A stretch of 64,000 nt of DNA from Streptomyces sp. HD (GCF_028369295.1 NZ_JAQMYP010000048.1:1-64000), one strand, 5' to 3'; numbered from the stretch's first letter, positions 7,862 through 15,793 are shown. A program made the numbers and translations. The notes: generated by a model from the sequence alone, not told the origin.

Positions 7862-9306
7862 GCGGAAGCATCTGGATGCCGCCCGGCTCGCGCGCCGACA
7901 CCCTGGCCCCGATCCCACGACAACACACCACACCCGGCTGGGCCCACCCCGACCCGGTCGACGAACTCGCCACGCGCCTCGGCGACTTCGTCGCCGCCGC
8001 CGTCCACCCCGACGAGATCGCCGCACTGCTGGAGTCCGACGGCCTGTCGGACGACCAGATACGCGAGCGCTACGGCGTGAAGAACTCCTTCGCCCTCGCC
8101 GAGGAGCTGTACGAGCGGGTCGAGCGCCGCTACCCCGAGCCGGACGGCCCGGTCCACGACCCCTGGCGGACAGGCCTGCTGGGCTGCCTGCTCCGTGGCG
8201 TCGTCTTCGCCCTCCCCGGCCTCGGCTACGTCCTCGGCGCCCCTCTCCTCACAGGCCCGAGGGACGACTTCGGCCTCCCGGCGGGCACGCTCCCGCTCCT
8301 GGTCGGCGCCCTGGCCGGCTGGACCTGGAACCAGGGCCTCGCCCACCGGGCGTACTCCTGGCTGGGCTTGGGCGACCGCGAAGCCGCCCGCCGCAGCCTC
8401 CTGCTGGGCGCTGCGACGGGCGCGTTGCTCGGCGCTCTGGTGGCCCTGACCGTCGGGGGCAACACCCTCACCACAGTGGCTTTCGCGGCGGGCCAGTCGG
8501 TATACCTTGGCGCGGCCACGGCCTTGCTGGTGATGGGCCGCGAACGTGCCTTGCTGGCGGCGTTGCTGCCGATGGCGGCGGGAGGGGTGCTGGCGCTGGC
8601 CCATCCATTGCCGAACGCCACAAGGCTCACCCTTCTCTTGGTGTCGCTTGCAGCGGTGGCACTTCTGGGCCTACGCGCGGTAGCACCCCCCAAGGGGCGC
8701 GGGGAACTGCGCGACCAGCCACAACGCACCCGCAGCCGCCAACCAACCACGGGCCCCCGTCTCTCCGCGTCCTTCCCATACGCCCTGTTCGGCCTGGCCA
8801 CCGGCGTCCTGGTCCTCCACACGGCCCTCGGCGACGCCCCCGTCGCAGTCGCCCTCACCCTCAGCATGGGCCCCGCCGAACGGCTCCTGTACCGCTTCCG
8901 CAGCGCCGGCCTCACGGGCCTGCGCTCCAGCAGCACCCCGAGGGCGTTCCGGTGGACGACGGTCCGCACGGTCGCCGAATGCCTCACCGCCTACCTGATC
9001 GCCCTGCTCGCCCTCGGCCTCGCCACCTCGGCCCTGTGGCCGCATGCCCCCGCCATCGCCGGCATCCGCCTCGCCGGTCTGCTCCTGCTGGGTGTGGTCC
9101 TGTGGACGGGCCTGCTGCTCCAGTCCTTCGGCGCGGTGCTCGGGGCGGCCGCGGTCTGCTGTGCGGCGGCCCTCGCCCAGACCGTCGCCCTGCTGACGCA
9201 CACGGGCAGCCCGCACTGGGCCGGCCTGATCATCCACGGCACGGCGGCGCTCGCCCAGGCCACCTTCGTCTGCACCCTGCTGGGGAGAGCGACCGCCCAC
9301 CGATGA
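7858..9306 (+). CDS. Polytopic membrane protein of the exopolysaccharide operon
   Basis: I do not recognise a named family. The 482-residue protein starts with about 95 soluble residues (DELATRLGDFVAAAVHPDEI...) and continues with roughly 10-12 hydrophobic segments in two blocks, residues about 108-275 and 300-480. Its size, topology and place next to a PelF-like transferase suggest a PelG/PelE-like part of the export machinery, but this rests on context. Residues about 277-296 (PPKGRGELRDQPQRTRSRQP) are translated from a copy of the dispersed repeat and form a basic loop between the two membrane blocks. The start is the GTG at 7858 overlapping the upstream stop, and its own stop overlaps the next ATG (ATGA). 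Confidence 0.8.
   Translation: MSGSIWMPPGSRADTLAPIPRQHTTPGWAHPDPVDELATRLGDFVAAAVHPDEIAALLESDGLSDDQIRERYGVKNSFALAEELYERVERRYPEPDGPVHDPWRTGLLGCLLRGVVFALPGLGYVLGAPLLTGPRDDFGLPAGTLPLLVGALAGWTWNQGLAHRAYSWLGLGDREAARRSLLLGAATGALLGALVALTVGGNTLTTVAFAAGQSVYLGAATALLVMGRERALLAALLPMAAGGVLALAHPLPNATRLTLLLVSLAAVALLGLRAVAPPKGRGELRDQPQRTRSRQPTTGPRLSASFPYALFGLATGVLVLHTALGDAPVAVALTLSMGPAERLLYRFRSAGLTGLRSSSTPRAFRWTTVRTVAECLTAYLIALLALGLATSALWPHAPAIAGIRLAGLLLLGVVLWTGLLLQSFGAVLGAAAVCCAAALAQTVALLTHTGSPHWAGLIIHGTAALAQATFVCTLLGRATAHR
8687..8745 (+). repeat. Dispersed repeat, copy 2, inside a coding region
   Basis: The intact core at 8694-8720, identical to the intergenic copies, plus the CGCACCCGCAGCCGCC flank lies within the membrane-protein gene without breaking its frame. 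Confidence 0.85.
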
Positions 9307-9959
9307 ACGACCTGCTGATCCCCTACTACGAGCACCCATCCGTCCGCCCGGCCGAATGGGACGCGATCATCGCCGCCGCGCCCCGCCTCCACGGCGTCGT
9401 ACTGAACCCGGCCAACGGCCCCGGCGAGATACCCGACCCGGCCTTCGCCGAGGTCGCGGCACGGCTGCGGGACTCGGGCGCGGACGTTCGGGTGCTCGGC
9501 TACGCCGACACCGACTACGGCCGCCGCCCGTACGCCGACGTCGTCCGCGACATCGCACGGCACCGCGACTGGTACGGCACGGACGGCGTCTTCCTCGACC
9601 AGGTCGCCGCGGGCCGTGCGGAGTTCGGCCACTACCAGCGGATCGCGGCGGCCGCCTGGGCCGCCGGCTGCGGCACGCTCGTGCTGAACCACGGCACGGC
9701 ACCGCACCCGTCGTACGCCAGGATCGCCGACGTCCTCGTCACCTTCGAGGGCACCTGGGCGACGTACACCCGCCTCGGCCCACAGCAGTGGCGCGGCGGC
9801 ACCGGAGTGCGGCTGTGCCATCTGGTGTACGGCGTCCCGCCCGACGCCGACCTCGCGGGCCTGGCACGCGCCCGCGGGGCCACGGTGCACTGCGCGGTGC
9901 CGGGGACGGGTGATCATCCGTGGGGCACGCTGCCGCACGCGTTGACGCCGACGCGCTGA
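9303..9959 (+). CDS. Spherulin-4-like glycoside hydrolase, GH135 type
   Basis: This is a probable endo-acting hydrolase of N-acetylgalactosamine-rich polymers, related to slime-mould spherulin 4 and Aspergillus Sph3. The 218 residues cover one TIM-barrel domain: LLIPYYEHPS at 4-13, VVLNPANGPG at 32-41, VLGYADTDYGRRP at 65-76, DGVFLDQVA at 94-102 and VTFEG at 146-150. No signal peptide or membrane segment is evident, so it may act in the cytoplasm or be secreted without a classical signal. Asp99 and Glu149 fit catalytic acids, but the residue after Asp99 is Gln where Sph3-type enzymes have Glu. The start is the ATG at 9303, overlapping the preceding stop by four bases, which makes this the last gene of the operon. 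Confidence 0.8.
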   Translation: MNDLLIPYYEHPSVRPAEWDAIIAAAPRLHGVVLNPANGPGEIPDPAFAEVAARLRDSGADVRVLGYADTDYGRRPYADVVRDIARHRDWYGTDGVFLDQVAAGRAEFGHYQRIAAAAWAAGCGTLVLNHGTAPHPSYARIADVLVTFEGTWATYTRLGPQQWRGGTGVRLCHLVYGVPPDADLAGLARARGATVHCAVPGTGDHPWGTLPHALTPTR

Positions 9960-9971
9960 GGGGCGGCGGCG

Positions 9972-10751
9972 TCAGCCCAGGGTCAGCACGATCAGCGCGG
10001 TCGTCGCCGCGGTCTCCGCGAGCCCGCCGAAGACGTCGCCGGTGACACCGCCGAAGCGGCGGGTGCAGTGCCGCAGGAGGAGTTCGGCGGCGGCGAGTGC
10101 GGCGAGCACCGCGAGGGCGGTGCGGGCGATGTCGTACGTCCCGAACAGCGCCCCCGCCGCGGCGGCGACGCCGGTCACGGCCAGGGCGACGGCCACCGCA
10201 CCCGGCACCGGAACGACCCCGGCCACCGCGGCCCCCAGCCCCTCCGGCCGGGCGGCGGGTACGCCGGTGCGGGCGGCGAGGGTGAGCGCGAGCCGGGCGG
10301 CGACCGCCGAGACGAGGGCGGCGATGGCGCCCCGGGCCCAGGAGTCGTCGTACAGCTGAAAGAGGGCGGCGACCTGCGCGAACAGGGCGAGCACCAGCGT
10401 GATCACACCGAACGGCCCGATGTCCGACTGCTTCATGATCCGCAGCGCGTCCTCGGCGGGCTTGCCGCTGCCGAGCCCGTCGGCGGTGTCGGCGAGCCCG
10501 TCGAGATGCAGGCCCCGGGTGAGTGCGGCGGGCACGGTGACCGTGGCGACGGCGGCGAGCAGCGGACCGGCGCCGAGAACGAGGAGCAGCAGCCCGAGCA
10601 GACCGGCGCACAGCCCCAGCACCGCCCCGACCAGCGGAGCGCAGAGCATCCCGCCCCGTGCGGCCTGACGGTCCCACCGGCTCACCTTGACCGGCAGCAC
10701 GCTGAGGGTGCCGAAGGCGAAGCGGAGGCCGTGCAGGGGCGGTGGGGTCAT
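9972..10751 (-). CDS. cobS: Adenosylcobinamide-GDP ribazoletransferase (cobalamin synthase)
   Basis: This membrane enzyme joins alpha-ribazole to adenosylcobinamide-GDP in the last steps of cobalamin assembly. It has the family opening PPLHGLRFAFGTLSVLPV, the acidic motif HLDGLADTADGLG, the IMKQSDIGPFGV motif, and about six Ala/Leu-rich membrane helices. The start could be the ATG at 10751 or a GTG two codons upstream at 10757; neither has a strong ribosome site. It converges on the exopolysaccharide operon with a 12-base gap. cobT and cobU lie further along on the same strand, separated by unrelated genes. Confidence 0.93.
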   Translation of the reverse strand: MTPPPLHGLRFAFGTLSVLPVKVSRWDRQAARGGMLCAPLVGAVLGLCAGLLGLLLLVLGAGPLLAAVATVTVPAALTRGLHLDGLADTADGLGSGKPAEDALRIMKQSDIGPFGVITLVLALFAQVAALFQLYDDSWARGAIAALVSAVAARLALTLAARTGVPAARPEGLGAAVAGVVPVPGAVAVALAVTGVAAAAGALFGTYDIARTALAVLAALAAAELLLRHCTRRFGGVTGDVFGGLAETAATTALIVLTLG

Positions 10752-10824
10752 GGACACGCCCGCAGACTAGCCCGGACGCCCCGGCCACGAGGCGGCCCAC
10801 CCCCGTCCCGCACACACTGGGACC

Positions 10825-11586
10825 ATGGGTCACTGGCTGGAACGCAACGTCATCGAACCGGGGAAGCTCCCGCTGCTCCTGGCCCTGACCGCGTTCGTCG
10901 TCACCTTCCTCGTCACCCGCCTCATCACCCGCCTCATCCGCGCGGGCAAGGGCCCCTTCCGCAACATCGAGACCGGCGCCGTCCACATCCACCACGTGGT
11001 CCCGGGTGTCGTCCTCACCGTGTTCGGCGGCTTCGGCGCGGTGTCCAGCAGCCGCTACGGCTTCGGCGCCGCCGTCTTCGCGGTGCTCTTCGGCATGGGC
11101 GCGGGACTGGTCCTCGACGAGTTCGCGCTGATCCTGCACCTCGACGACGTGTACTGGAGCGAGGAGGGCCGCAAGAGCGTGGAGGTGGTGGTCCTCACGG
11201 CGGCTCTGGGGGGCCTGCTGCTCGTGGGCTTCTCACCGCTGGGCGTCAACGACCTCAACCAGGACGAGACGCAGGGCCGCGGAACCTTCCTCTTCAACAT
11301 CGGGCTGAACTTCCTCCTCTCCCTCATCGCGCTCAGCAAGGGAAAGGCCCGTATCGCGATCTTCGGCGTGATCGTGCCGGTCATCGCCCTGGTCGGCGCC
11401 ATCCGGCTGGCCCGCCCCAACTCTCCGTGGGCCCGTCGCTTCTACGGCCGTCGCCCGCGCGCCCGAGCCAAGGCCGCCCTGCGCGCCTACCGCCACGACC
11501 GGCGCTGGGCACGGCCTCGCCGGGCTCTGGAGGAATTGGTGGGCGGCAAACCGGACGTGGAGCCGGACACCGTCGACCGGCGCTGA
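10825..11586 (+). CDS. Conserved integral membrane protein
   Basis: This is a 253-residue protein of unknown function with about six transmembrane segments between residues 14 and 200, and a strongly basic C-terminal tail (RRFYGRRPRARAKAALRAYR). Notable conserved-looking motifs are GAVHIHHVVPG near residue 52 and LVLDEFALILHLDDVYW near 95-111. Their His and Asp/Glu residues, close to membrane helices, could bind metal. The start is the ATG at 10825. Its last 100 bases overlap the convergent gene ending at 11487. Confidence 0.75.
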   Translation: MGHWLERNVIEPGKLPLLLALTAFVVTFLVTRLITRLIRAGKGPFRNIETGAVHIHHVVPGVVLTVFGGFGAVSSSRYGFGAAVFAVLFGMGAGLVLDEFALILHLDDVYWSEEGRKSVEVVVLTAALGGLLLVGFSPLGVNDLNQDETQGRGTFLFNIGLNFLLSLIALSKGKARIAIFGVIVPVIALVGAIRLARPNSPWARRFYGRRPRARAKAALRAYRHDRRWARPRRALEELVGGKPDVEPDTVDRR

Positions 11587-12236
11587 CGGCGCCGCCGGCG
11601 CAGCGCCGCCCCCGCGCACAGCACCAGCACGGCCGCGATGGCCGCCAGGTGCTCCTTGCCGGCGAGGTTCTCCTTCAGCGCCACCTCGACCACCATCGCC
11701 ACGATCACCGCACCGGCCGTGACATACGCGCCGTACCGCCACCCGAGGAACACCGCCAGGCCCACCACGGCCGCCGACGGCCCCGTGTCCACGACCCGCG
11801 CGTCCTGGGCGGGCAGCCCGATCGGGTGGTCCGGGCCGAGTGCGATGCCCACGCGCGCGTAGAGGGTTCCGGCGAGCGTCGCGACGTAGGCGACGACCAG
11901 GGTCCGCCACCAGCCCAGACACATCTCGGCGATTCCGAACACGACCAGCGTCTGCGCGAGCGCACCCCACACCGGCAGATCGAGCGCGGGCACGAACAGC
12001 GACAACGGCGTCCGCAGAACCGCCGGCAACAGGGGGTCCTCGGCCCGAACGCCCCCGAGGTTCTGAACGACCCGATACCCCCAGGACTGGTTCTGCACGA
12101 CCTGCATGACCCCGGTGAGACACACGGCCCCGACGGTCATGGGCGCAGCCCACCACCGCCGCTCGACCAAGGCCCCCCGTACGGCGCGGTACAACGCCCC
12201 CCACTCCGCACGGGCCCAGCGGACGAGGGTGTTCAC
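11487..12236 (-). CDS. Rhomboid-like integral membrane protein
   Basis: The protein has 249 residues with six or so hydrophobic segments. A GPSAAVVG motif in one helix and a KEHLAAI His in the last resemble the Ser and His positions of rhomboid-fold proteins. The GxSG signature is not exact, so proteolytic activity is uncertain. The tail is very basic (RRRRRQRRST) and overlaps the opposite-strand membrane gene by 100 bases. The start is a GTG at 12236 without a clear ribosome site. A 20-base motif shared with the 38.8-kb region lies just upstream. Confidence 0.65.
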   Translation of the reverse strand: MNTLVRWARAEWGALYRAVRGALVERRWWAAPMTVGAVCLTGVMQVVQNQSWGYRVVQNLGGVRAEDPLLPAVLRTPLSLFVPALDLPVWGALAQTLVVFGIAEMCLGWWRTLVVAYVATLAGTLYARVGIALGPDHPIGLPAQDARVVDTGPSAAVVGLAVFLGWRYGAYVTAGAVIVAMVVEVALKENLAGKEHLAAIAAVLVLCAGAALRRRRRQRRSTVSGSTSGLPPTNSSRARRGRAQRRSWR

Positions 12237-12256
12237 ATGGTGATCATATGTCCATG

Positions 12257-12276
12257 GTCGTAAGGAGAGGCCTGTT
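12257..12276 (-). promoter_or_regulatory. Shared 20-base motif, copy 1
   Basis: GTCGTAAGGAGAGGCCTGTT on the plus strand recurs at 38811-38830 with one change. Both copies lie about 20 bases upstream of minus-strand genes and contain the palindrome AGGCCT. A shared promoter or regulator site is possible. Confidence 0.3.
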
Positions 12277-12283
12277 TTGTCCC

Positions 12284-13378
12284 CTACTCGGTCTCCGACT
12301 CCACCTCGGAGTCCTGCGGCTTCTCCAGCGGCTCCGGCTTCTCCGGCAGCTCCGCCGCCAGTGCCGCCGCAGCCTGGACCGTCGGCAGGGCCAGCAGGCC
12401 GCCGGCGCCCTCGCCCACCTTCACTCCCTGGTCGAGCAGGGGGTCCAGGGCCATCCGGTCCAGGGCCTTCGCCTGCCCGGGCTCACCGCTGTCGTGCGCG
12501 GCCAGCCACCAGTCCGGGGCCCGGAACGCGATCCGCTGCCCGACCAGGGCGCAGGCGGCGACCACCATCCCGTCCAGCACGACCGGCATCTTCCGCACCG
12601 CGCTCTGCAGCAGGAACCCGGTGATCGCGGCGAGGTCGGCCCCGCCCACCGTCGCGAGCAGCTGGAGCTGGTCGCCGAGCACCGGCCGCGCCCGGCGCAG
12701 CGCGTCCCGGATCGCCGCGCACTTGCGCATCCAGGCGAGGTCGTCGATGGCCAGCCCGCCCCGACCGGTCACCACCGAGGCGTCGGTCCCGCACAACGCC
12801 GCGACCAGCACCCCGGCCGCCGTGGTGCCCCCGACGCTCACATCGCCGAGCACCACCAGATCCGTACCGGAATCGGCCTCCTCGTCGGCCACCGCGACCC
12901 CGGCCCGGAAGGCGGCCTCCGCCTCCTCAAGCGTCAGCGCGTCCTCGACGTCGATACGACCGCTGCCGCGCCGCACCCGATGCCGTACGACCGTCTCCGG
13001 CAACGACTCCGGGTCGCAGTCCAGTGCCATGTCGACGACCCGCACCGGGACCCCGAGCCGTCGCGCGAGCACGGACACCGGCCGGCCGCCCTGAAGGATC
13101 TCCCGCACCAACTCCCCGGCGCCGCCCGTGGGCCGCGCCGACACGCCCAGCTCGGCGACGCCGTGGTCACCGGCGAACAGCACGACCCGCGGCTGTTCGA
13201 TCGGCCGCACCGGCACGGCCGCCTGTGCGGCCGCCAGCCACTCACCCAGTTCGTCGAGTCGGCCCAGCGCCCCGGGCGGCACGATCTGACGTTCACGGCG
13301 CGCCTCTGCGTCACGGCGCACCCCGCCGTCGGGGCGCTCGATCAGATCGGTGAAGTCGTCGAGATTAAGCGAGCTCAT
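12284..13378 (-). CDS. cobT: Nicotinate-nucleotide--dimethylbenzimidazole phosphoribosyltransferase
   Basis: This enzyme makes alpha-ribazole phosphate, the lower ligand of cobalamin, from nicotinate mononucleotide and dimethylbenzimidazole. Characteristic segments are PPGALGRLDELGEWLA near the N-terminus, VVLFAGDHGVAELGVS, LGDVSVGGTTAAG, and near the C-terminus LDPLLDQGVKVGEGAGG, where the Glu is the likely catalytic base. The 364-residue length is standard, with an extra acidic Pro/Glu tail. The start is the ATG at 13378. It belongs functionally with cobS and cobU. Confidence 0.94.
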   Translation of the reverse strand: MSSLNLDDFTDLIERPDGGVRRDAEARRERQIVPPGALGRLDELGEWLAAAQAAVPVRPIEQPRVVLFAGDHGVAELGVSARPTGGAGELVREILQGGRPVSVLARRLGVPVRVVDMALDCDPESLPETVVRHRVRRGSGRIDVEDALTLEEAEAAFRAGVAVADEEADSGTDLVVLGDVSVGGTTAAGVLVAALCGTDASVVTGRGGLAIDDLAWMRKCAAIRDALRRARPVLGDQLQLLATVGGADLAAITGFLLQSAVRKMPVVLDGMVVAACALVGQRIAFRAPDWWLAAHDSGEPGQAKALDRMALDPLLDQGVKVGEGAGGLLALPTVQAAAALAAELPEKPEPLEKPQDSEVESETE

Positions 13379-13592
13379 TCGCCGAACAGTACCGGCACCG
13401 GTCGAACAGAACGGCGCCACATGGCCACCGGGGGCTCCGCCACGTCACCGCCATATCCACGCGACGTCGTTGCACCCGAGATCGCCATCCCATACGTTCC
13501 GTTTTGCAGTGGATTGTCAGGGCATGCTCGCACCACTCCGCCGAACCCCAGCCGTACACCGCCGCCCCACACCCCGCGCCCGGGAGCCGCCC

Positions 13593-14405
13593 ATGACCGC
13601 GACCGCACCCTCCCAACGACGCCGCACCGCCTGCGCGTTCACCTCCGCCGCATGCTGGGACCACACCTACGCCCCCCGGTACCTGAAGGCCGTACGGAAG
13701 GCGTCACCACGCCGGCTGAGAGCCGCGGCCCGCGCGGCGCTCCGCTTCTTCCCCGAGCCGGAGAGCTGGCTGGACGTGGGCACGGGCGACGCCCACTTCC
13801 CGGAGGCGGCGAAGGAACTCTTCCCGTACACGGCGTTCGACGGACTGGACCCCACCCATCGGGTGCTGCAAGCGCGCGTGGCCGAGCGGGTGGAGGAGGC
13901 CCACGTCGGCCGGCTGACGGACCCCCGGGTCACGGCCCGGCTGCGCACCCGCTACGACGTCGTCAGCATGTTGCGCCACCTGGAACACGCCCCTGACCCC
14001 CGCGCGGAGCTCCGCGCCGCCCTCGCGGTGCTGCGCCCCGGCGGCCATCTCGTCCTCGAACTCCCCAACCCCCGCAGCCTGTTCGCCCTGCTGTTCGGCT
14101 GCTGCTGGGTCCCGCAGAGCCCGCACGGCCACCTGCACCTGGTGCCGCTGCGCAAGCTCCGCGAGGAACTGCGGTCCCAGGGCTGCACGATCGTGGCGAC
14201 GGACCGCCGCACCCCGCACGTCCCGTACGACCTCGCGGCCACGATCGCCCTGGTCCTGAACCTGGCCCTCGGCCCGGTACTGGCGTTGGCGGGCGCACCC
14301 CTGGTGGCCGCCGCCTGGGTGATCGACCTGCTCCTGGCCCCCCTGCTCCGCCTCACCCCCCTGTCGAACGCGTACCGCGTCATCGCCCGCAAGGAGCCGG
14401 CCTGA
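13593..14405 (+). CDS. SAM-dependent methyltransferase, class I
   Basis: The protein has 270 residues with the Rossmann methyltransferase core. Motif I is WLDVGTGDAHFPEAA near residue 53. A MLRHLEHAPDP segment replaces the usual hydrophobic motif II region, and LRPGGHLVLELPNP is the post-II motif. The C-terminal 60 residues are hydrophobic (ALVLNLALGPVLALAGAPLV) and may form one or two membrane helices, suggesting a membrane-bound or lipid substrate. The start is the ATG at 13593 with CGGGAG upstream. It lies between cobT and cobU on the opposite strand; no link to cobalamin is evident. Confidence 0.78.
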   Translation: MTATAPSQRRRTACAFTSAACWDHTYAPRYLKAVRKASPRRLRAAARAALRFFPEPESWLDVGTGDAHFPEAAKELFPYTAFDGLDPTHRVLQARVAERVEEAHVGRLTDPRVTARLRTRYDVVSMLRHLEHAPDPRAELRAALAVLRPGGHLVLELPNPRSLFALLFGCCWVPQSPHGHLHLVPLRKLREELRSQGCTIVATDRRTPHVPYDLAATIALVLNLALGPVLALAGAPLVAAAWVIDLLLAPLLRLTPLSNAYRVIARKEPA

Positions 14406-14430
14406 GGTTTGACACGCCGGGTGTCTTGCA

Positions 14431-14535
14431 GCGCCCCAAAGGGGCGCGGGGCGGTATCGATATGCGGCTCCGCCGCGTGGGCGCGACCAGCCACCGCGGA
14501 GCCGCAGACGAAGCACGACGACATATCGCGGCACT
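14431..14535 (+). repeat. Dispersed repeat, copy 3, variant with a second inverted repeat
   Basis: The hairpin CGCCCC-AAA-GGGGCG and CGCGACCAGCC ends of the element are kept. The middle is replaced by a segment with a perfect ten-base inverted repeat, GCGGCTCCGC (14464-14473) and GCGGAGCCGC (14496-14505). The tail CGCGGCACTC matches copy 8. Confidence 0.7.
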
Positions 14536-14536
14536 C

Positions 14537-15739
14537 TCATCCGCGAAGCACGAGCGCCTGTCCCGCCACCACCAGAACAACCTGCTCACACTCGCCCGCG
14601 AACGCGGCGTTCAACCGCCCAAGTTCATCGCGATACCGCCGCCCCGACGCCGTAGCCGGCACAATCCCCGACCCCACCTCATTGGACACGGCGACGACGG
14701 TCCGCCGAGTTGCCCGCACCGCCTCCGTAAGTTCCCGCACCCGCCCTCGCAGGGCCCGCTCCCCACCATCCGCCCACACCGCGTCGTCCCAAGCCCCGAC
14801 GGAGTCCATCGCATCCGTCAGCCACAAGGACAGACAGTCGATCAGCAACGGCGCCCCACCCTCGGAGAGCAGCGGCACCAGGTCGCAGGTCTCGGCCGTA
14901 CGCCACGACCCCGGCCGCCGCTCCCGGTGCGCGGCGACCCGCTCCGCCCACTCGTTGTCGCCGCTCCGGGTGCCGCCGGTCGCCACGTACAGGACATCCG
15001 GAAAGGCCTCCAGCCGACGCTCCGCCTCCACCGACTTCCCGGACCGGGCGCCGCCCACCACCAGGGTCCGCCGCGGCACGTCCGGCACGTCCTCGTACGC
15101 CCCCACCACCAGCGTCGTCCCGTCCGGCACGGCCCGCGCCCCCGCCGCCGCCAGCCGCCGTCGCGTCTCGGCGCCCGGCGGTACGTCATGGTCCAGATGG
15201 ACGGCGATGACATCCGTCGCCGGCCCGACCGCGCCCACCGCCCGCAGCTTGGCCAGCGCGTCCGGCCGCCCCACCACATCCCCGACGACCATGTCGTACA
15301 TCCCGACGGACCCCTCCTCAAGGCCGGCCGGCGCACCCCCCGGCGGCAGATACAGCAGCCGCTGCCCGTCCGGCCCGGACACCGCGTACCCCGTGCCCGG
15401 CGAGTCCATCGCCACCGCCCGCACCCGATGCCCCGTCAGCAGCGTCAACTCCCGTCCTTCCGGCACCCGCCCGGGCTGCGGCAGCCCCGCGGGCACCTCG
15501 ACGGCGGGCCCGTCGTGCGGATGCGACAACAGCACCTGCCGTACGCCGCCCAGCGAACGCCCCGCCCGCGCCGCCGCGAACGCCGCCCCGGGGGTGAGAT
15601 CGAGCAGCAGCGCCCCGTCCACGAGCAACGCGGTGGCCGCCCGCGCAGCGTCACCGAGCGCGCCCGCACAGGCCGCACACGGACAGTCGGGGCGGGGGAG
15701 TCCCGCGGGGGCACCGGTGCCGAGCAGAGTCAGTTCCAC
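14537..15739 (-). CDS. cobU: MBL-fold domain fused to adenosylcobinamide kinase/guanylyltransferase
   Basis: This is a two-part protein of 400 residues. Residues about 1-220 resemble a metallo-beta-lactamase fold of the PhnP/PqqB kind (TLLGTGAPAG, CPCAAC, LLSHPHDGP). Residues about 225-400 are CobU, which phosphorylates adenosylcobinamide and transfers GMP to it. The CobU part shows the P-loop GGARSGKS, YVATG, LLIDCLSLW and VSNEVGSGIVP. The MBL metal motif reads HPHDGP instead of HxHxDH, so this half may have lost or changed its activity. The start is a GTG at 15739; reading further upstream has no support. It stands near cobT and cobS on the same strand. Confidence 0.9.
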   Translation of the reverse strand: MELTLLGTGAPAGLPRPDCPCAACAGALGDAARAATALLVDGALLLDLTPGAAFAAARAGRSLGGVRQVLLSHPHDGPAVEVPAGLPQPGRVPEGRELTLLTGHRVRAVAMDSPGTGYAVSGPDGQRLLYLPPGGAPAGLEEGSVGMYDMVVGDVVGRPDALAKLRAVGAVGPATDVIAVHLDHDVPPGAETRRRLAAAGARAVPDGTTLVVGAYEDVPDVPRRTLVVGGARSGKSVEAERRLEAFPDVLYVATGGTRSGDNEWAERVAAHRERRPGSWRTAETCDLVPLLSEGGAPLLIDCLSLWLTDAMDSVGAWDDAVWADGGERALRGRVRELTEAVRATRRTVVAVSNEVGSGIVPATASGRRYRDELGRLNAAFAGECEQVVLVVAGQALVLRG

Positions 15740-15793
15740 GGACCGATTTTCGCCGGTCGCCGCTGATCTTGCGCGCGCGGGACGTCCCATTAG

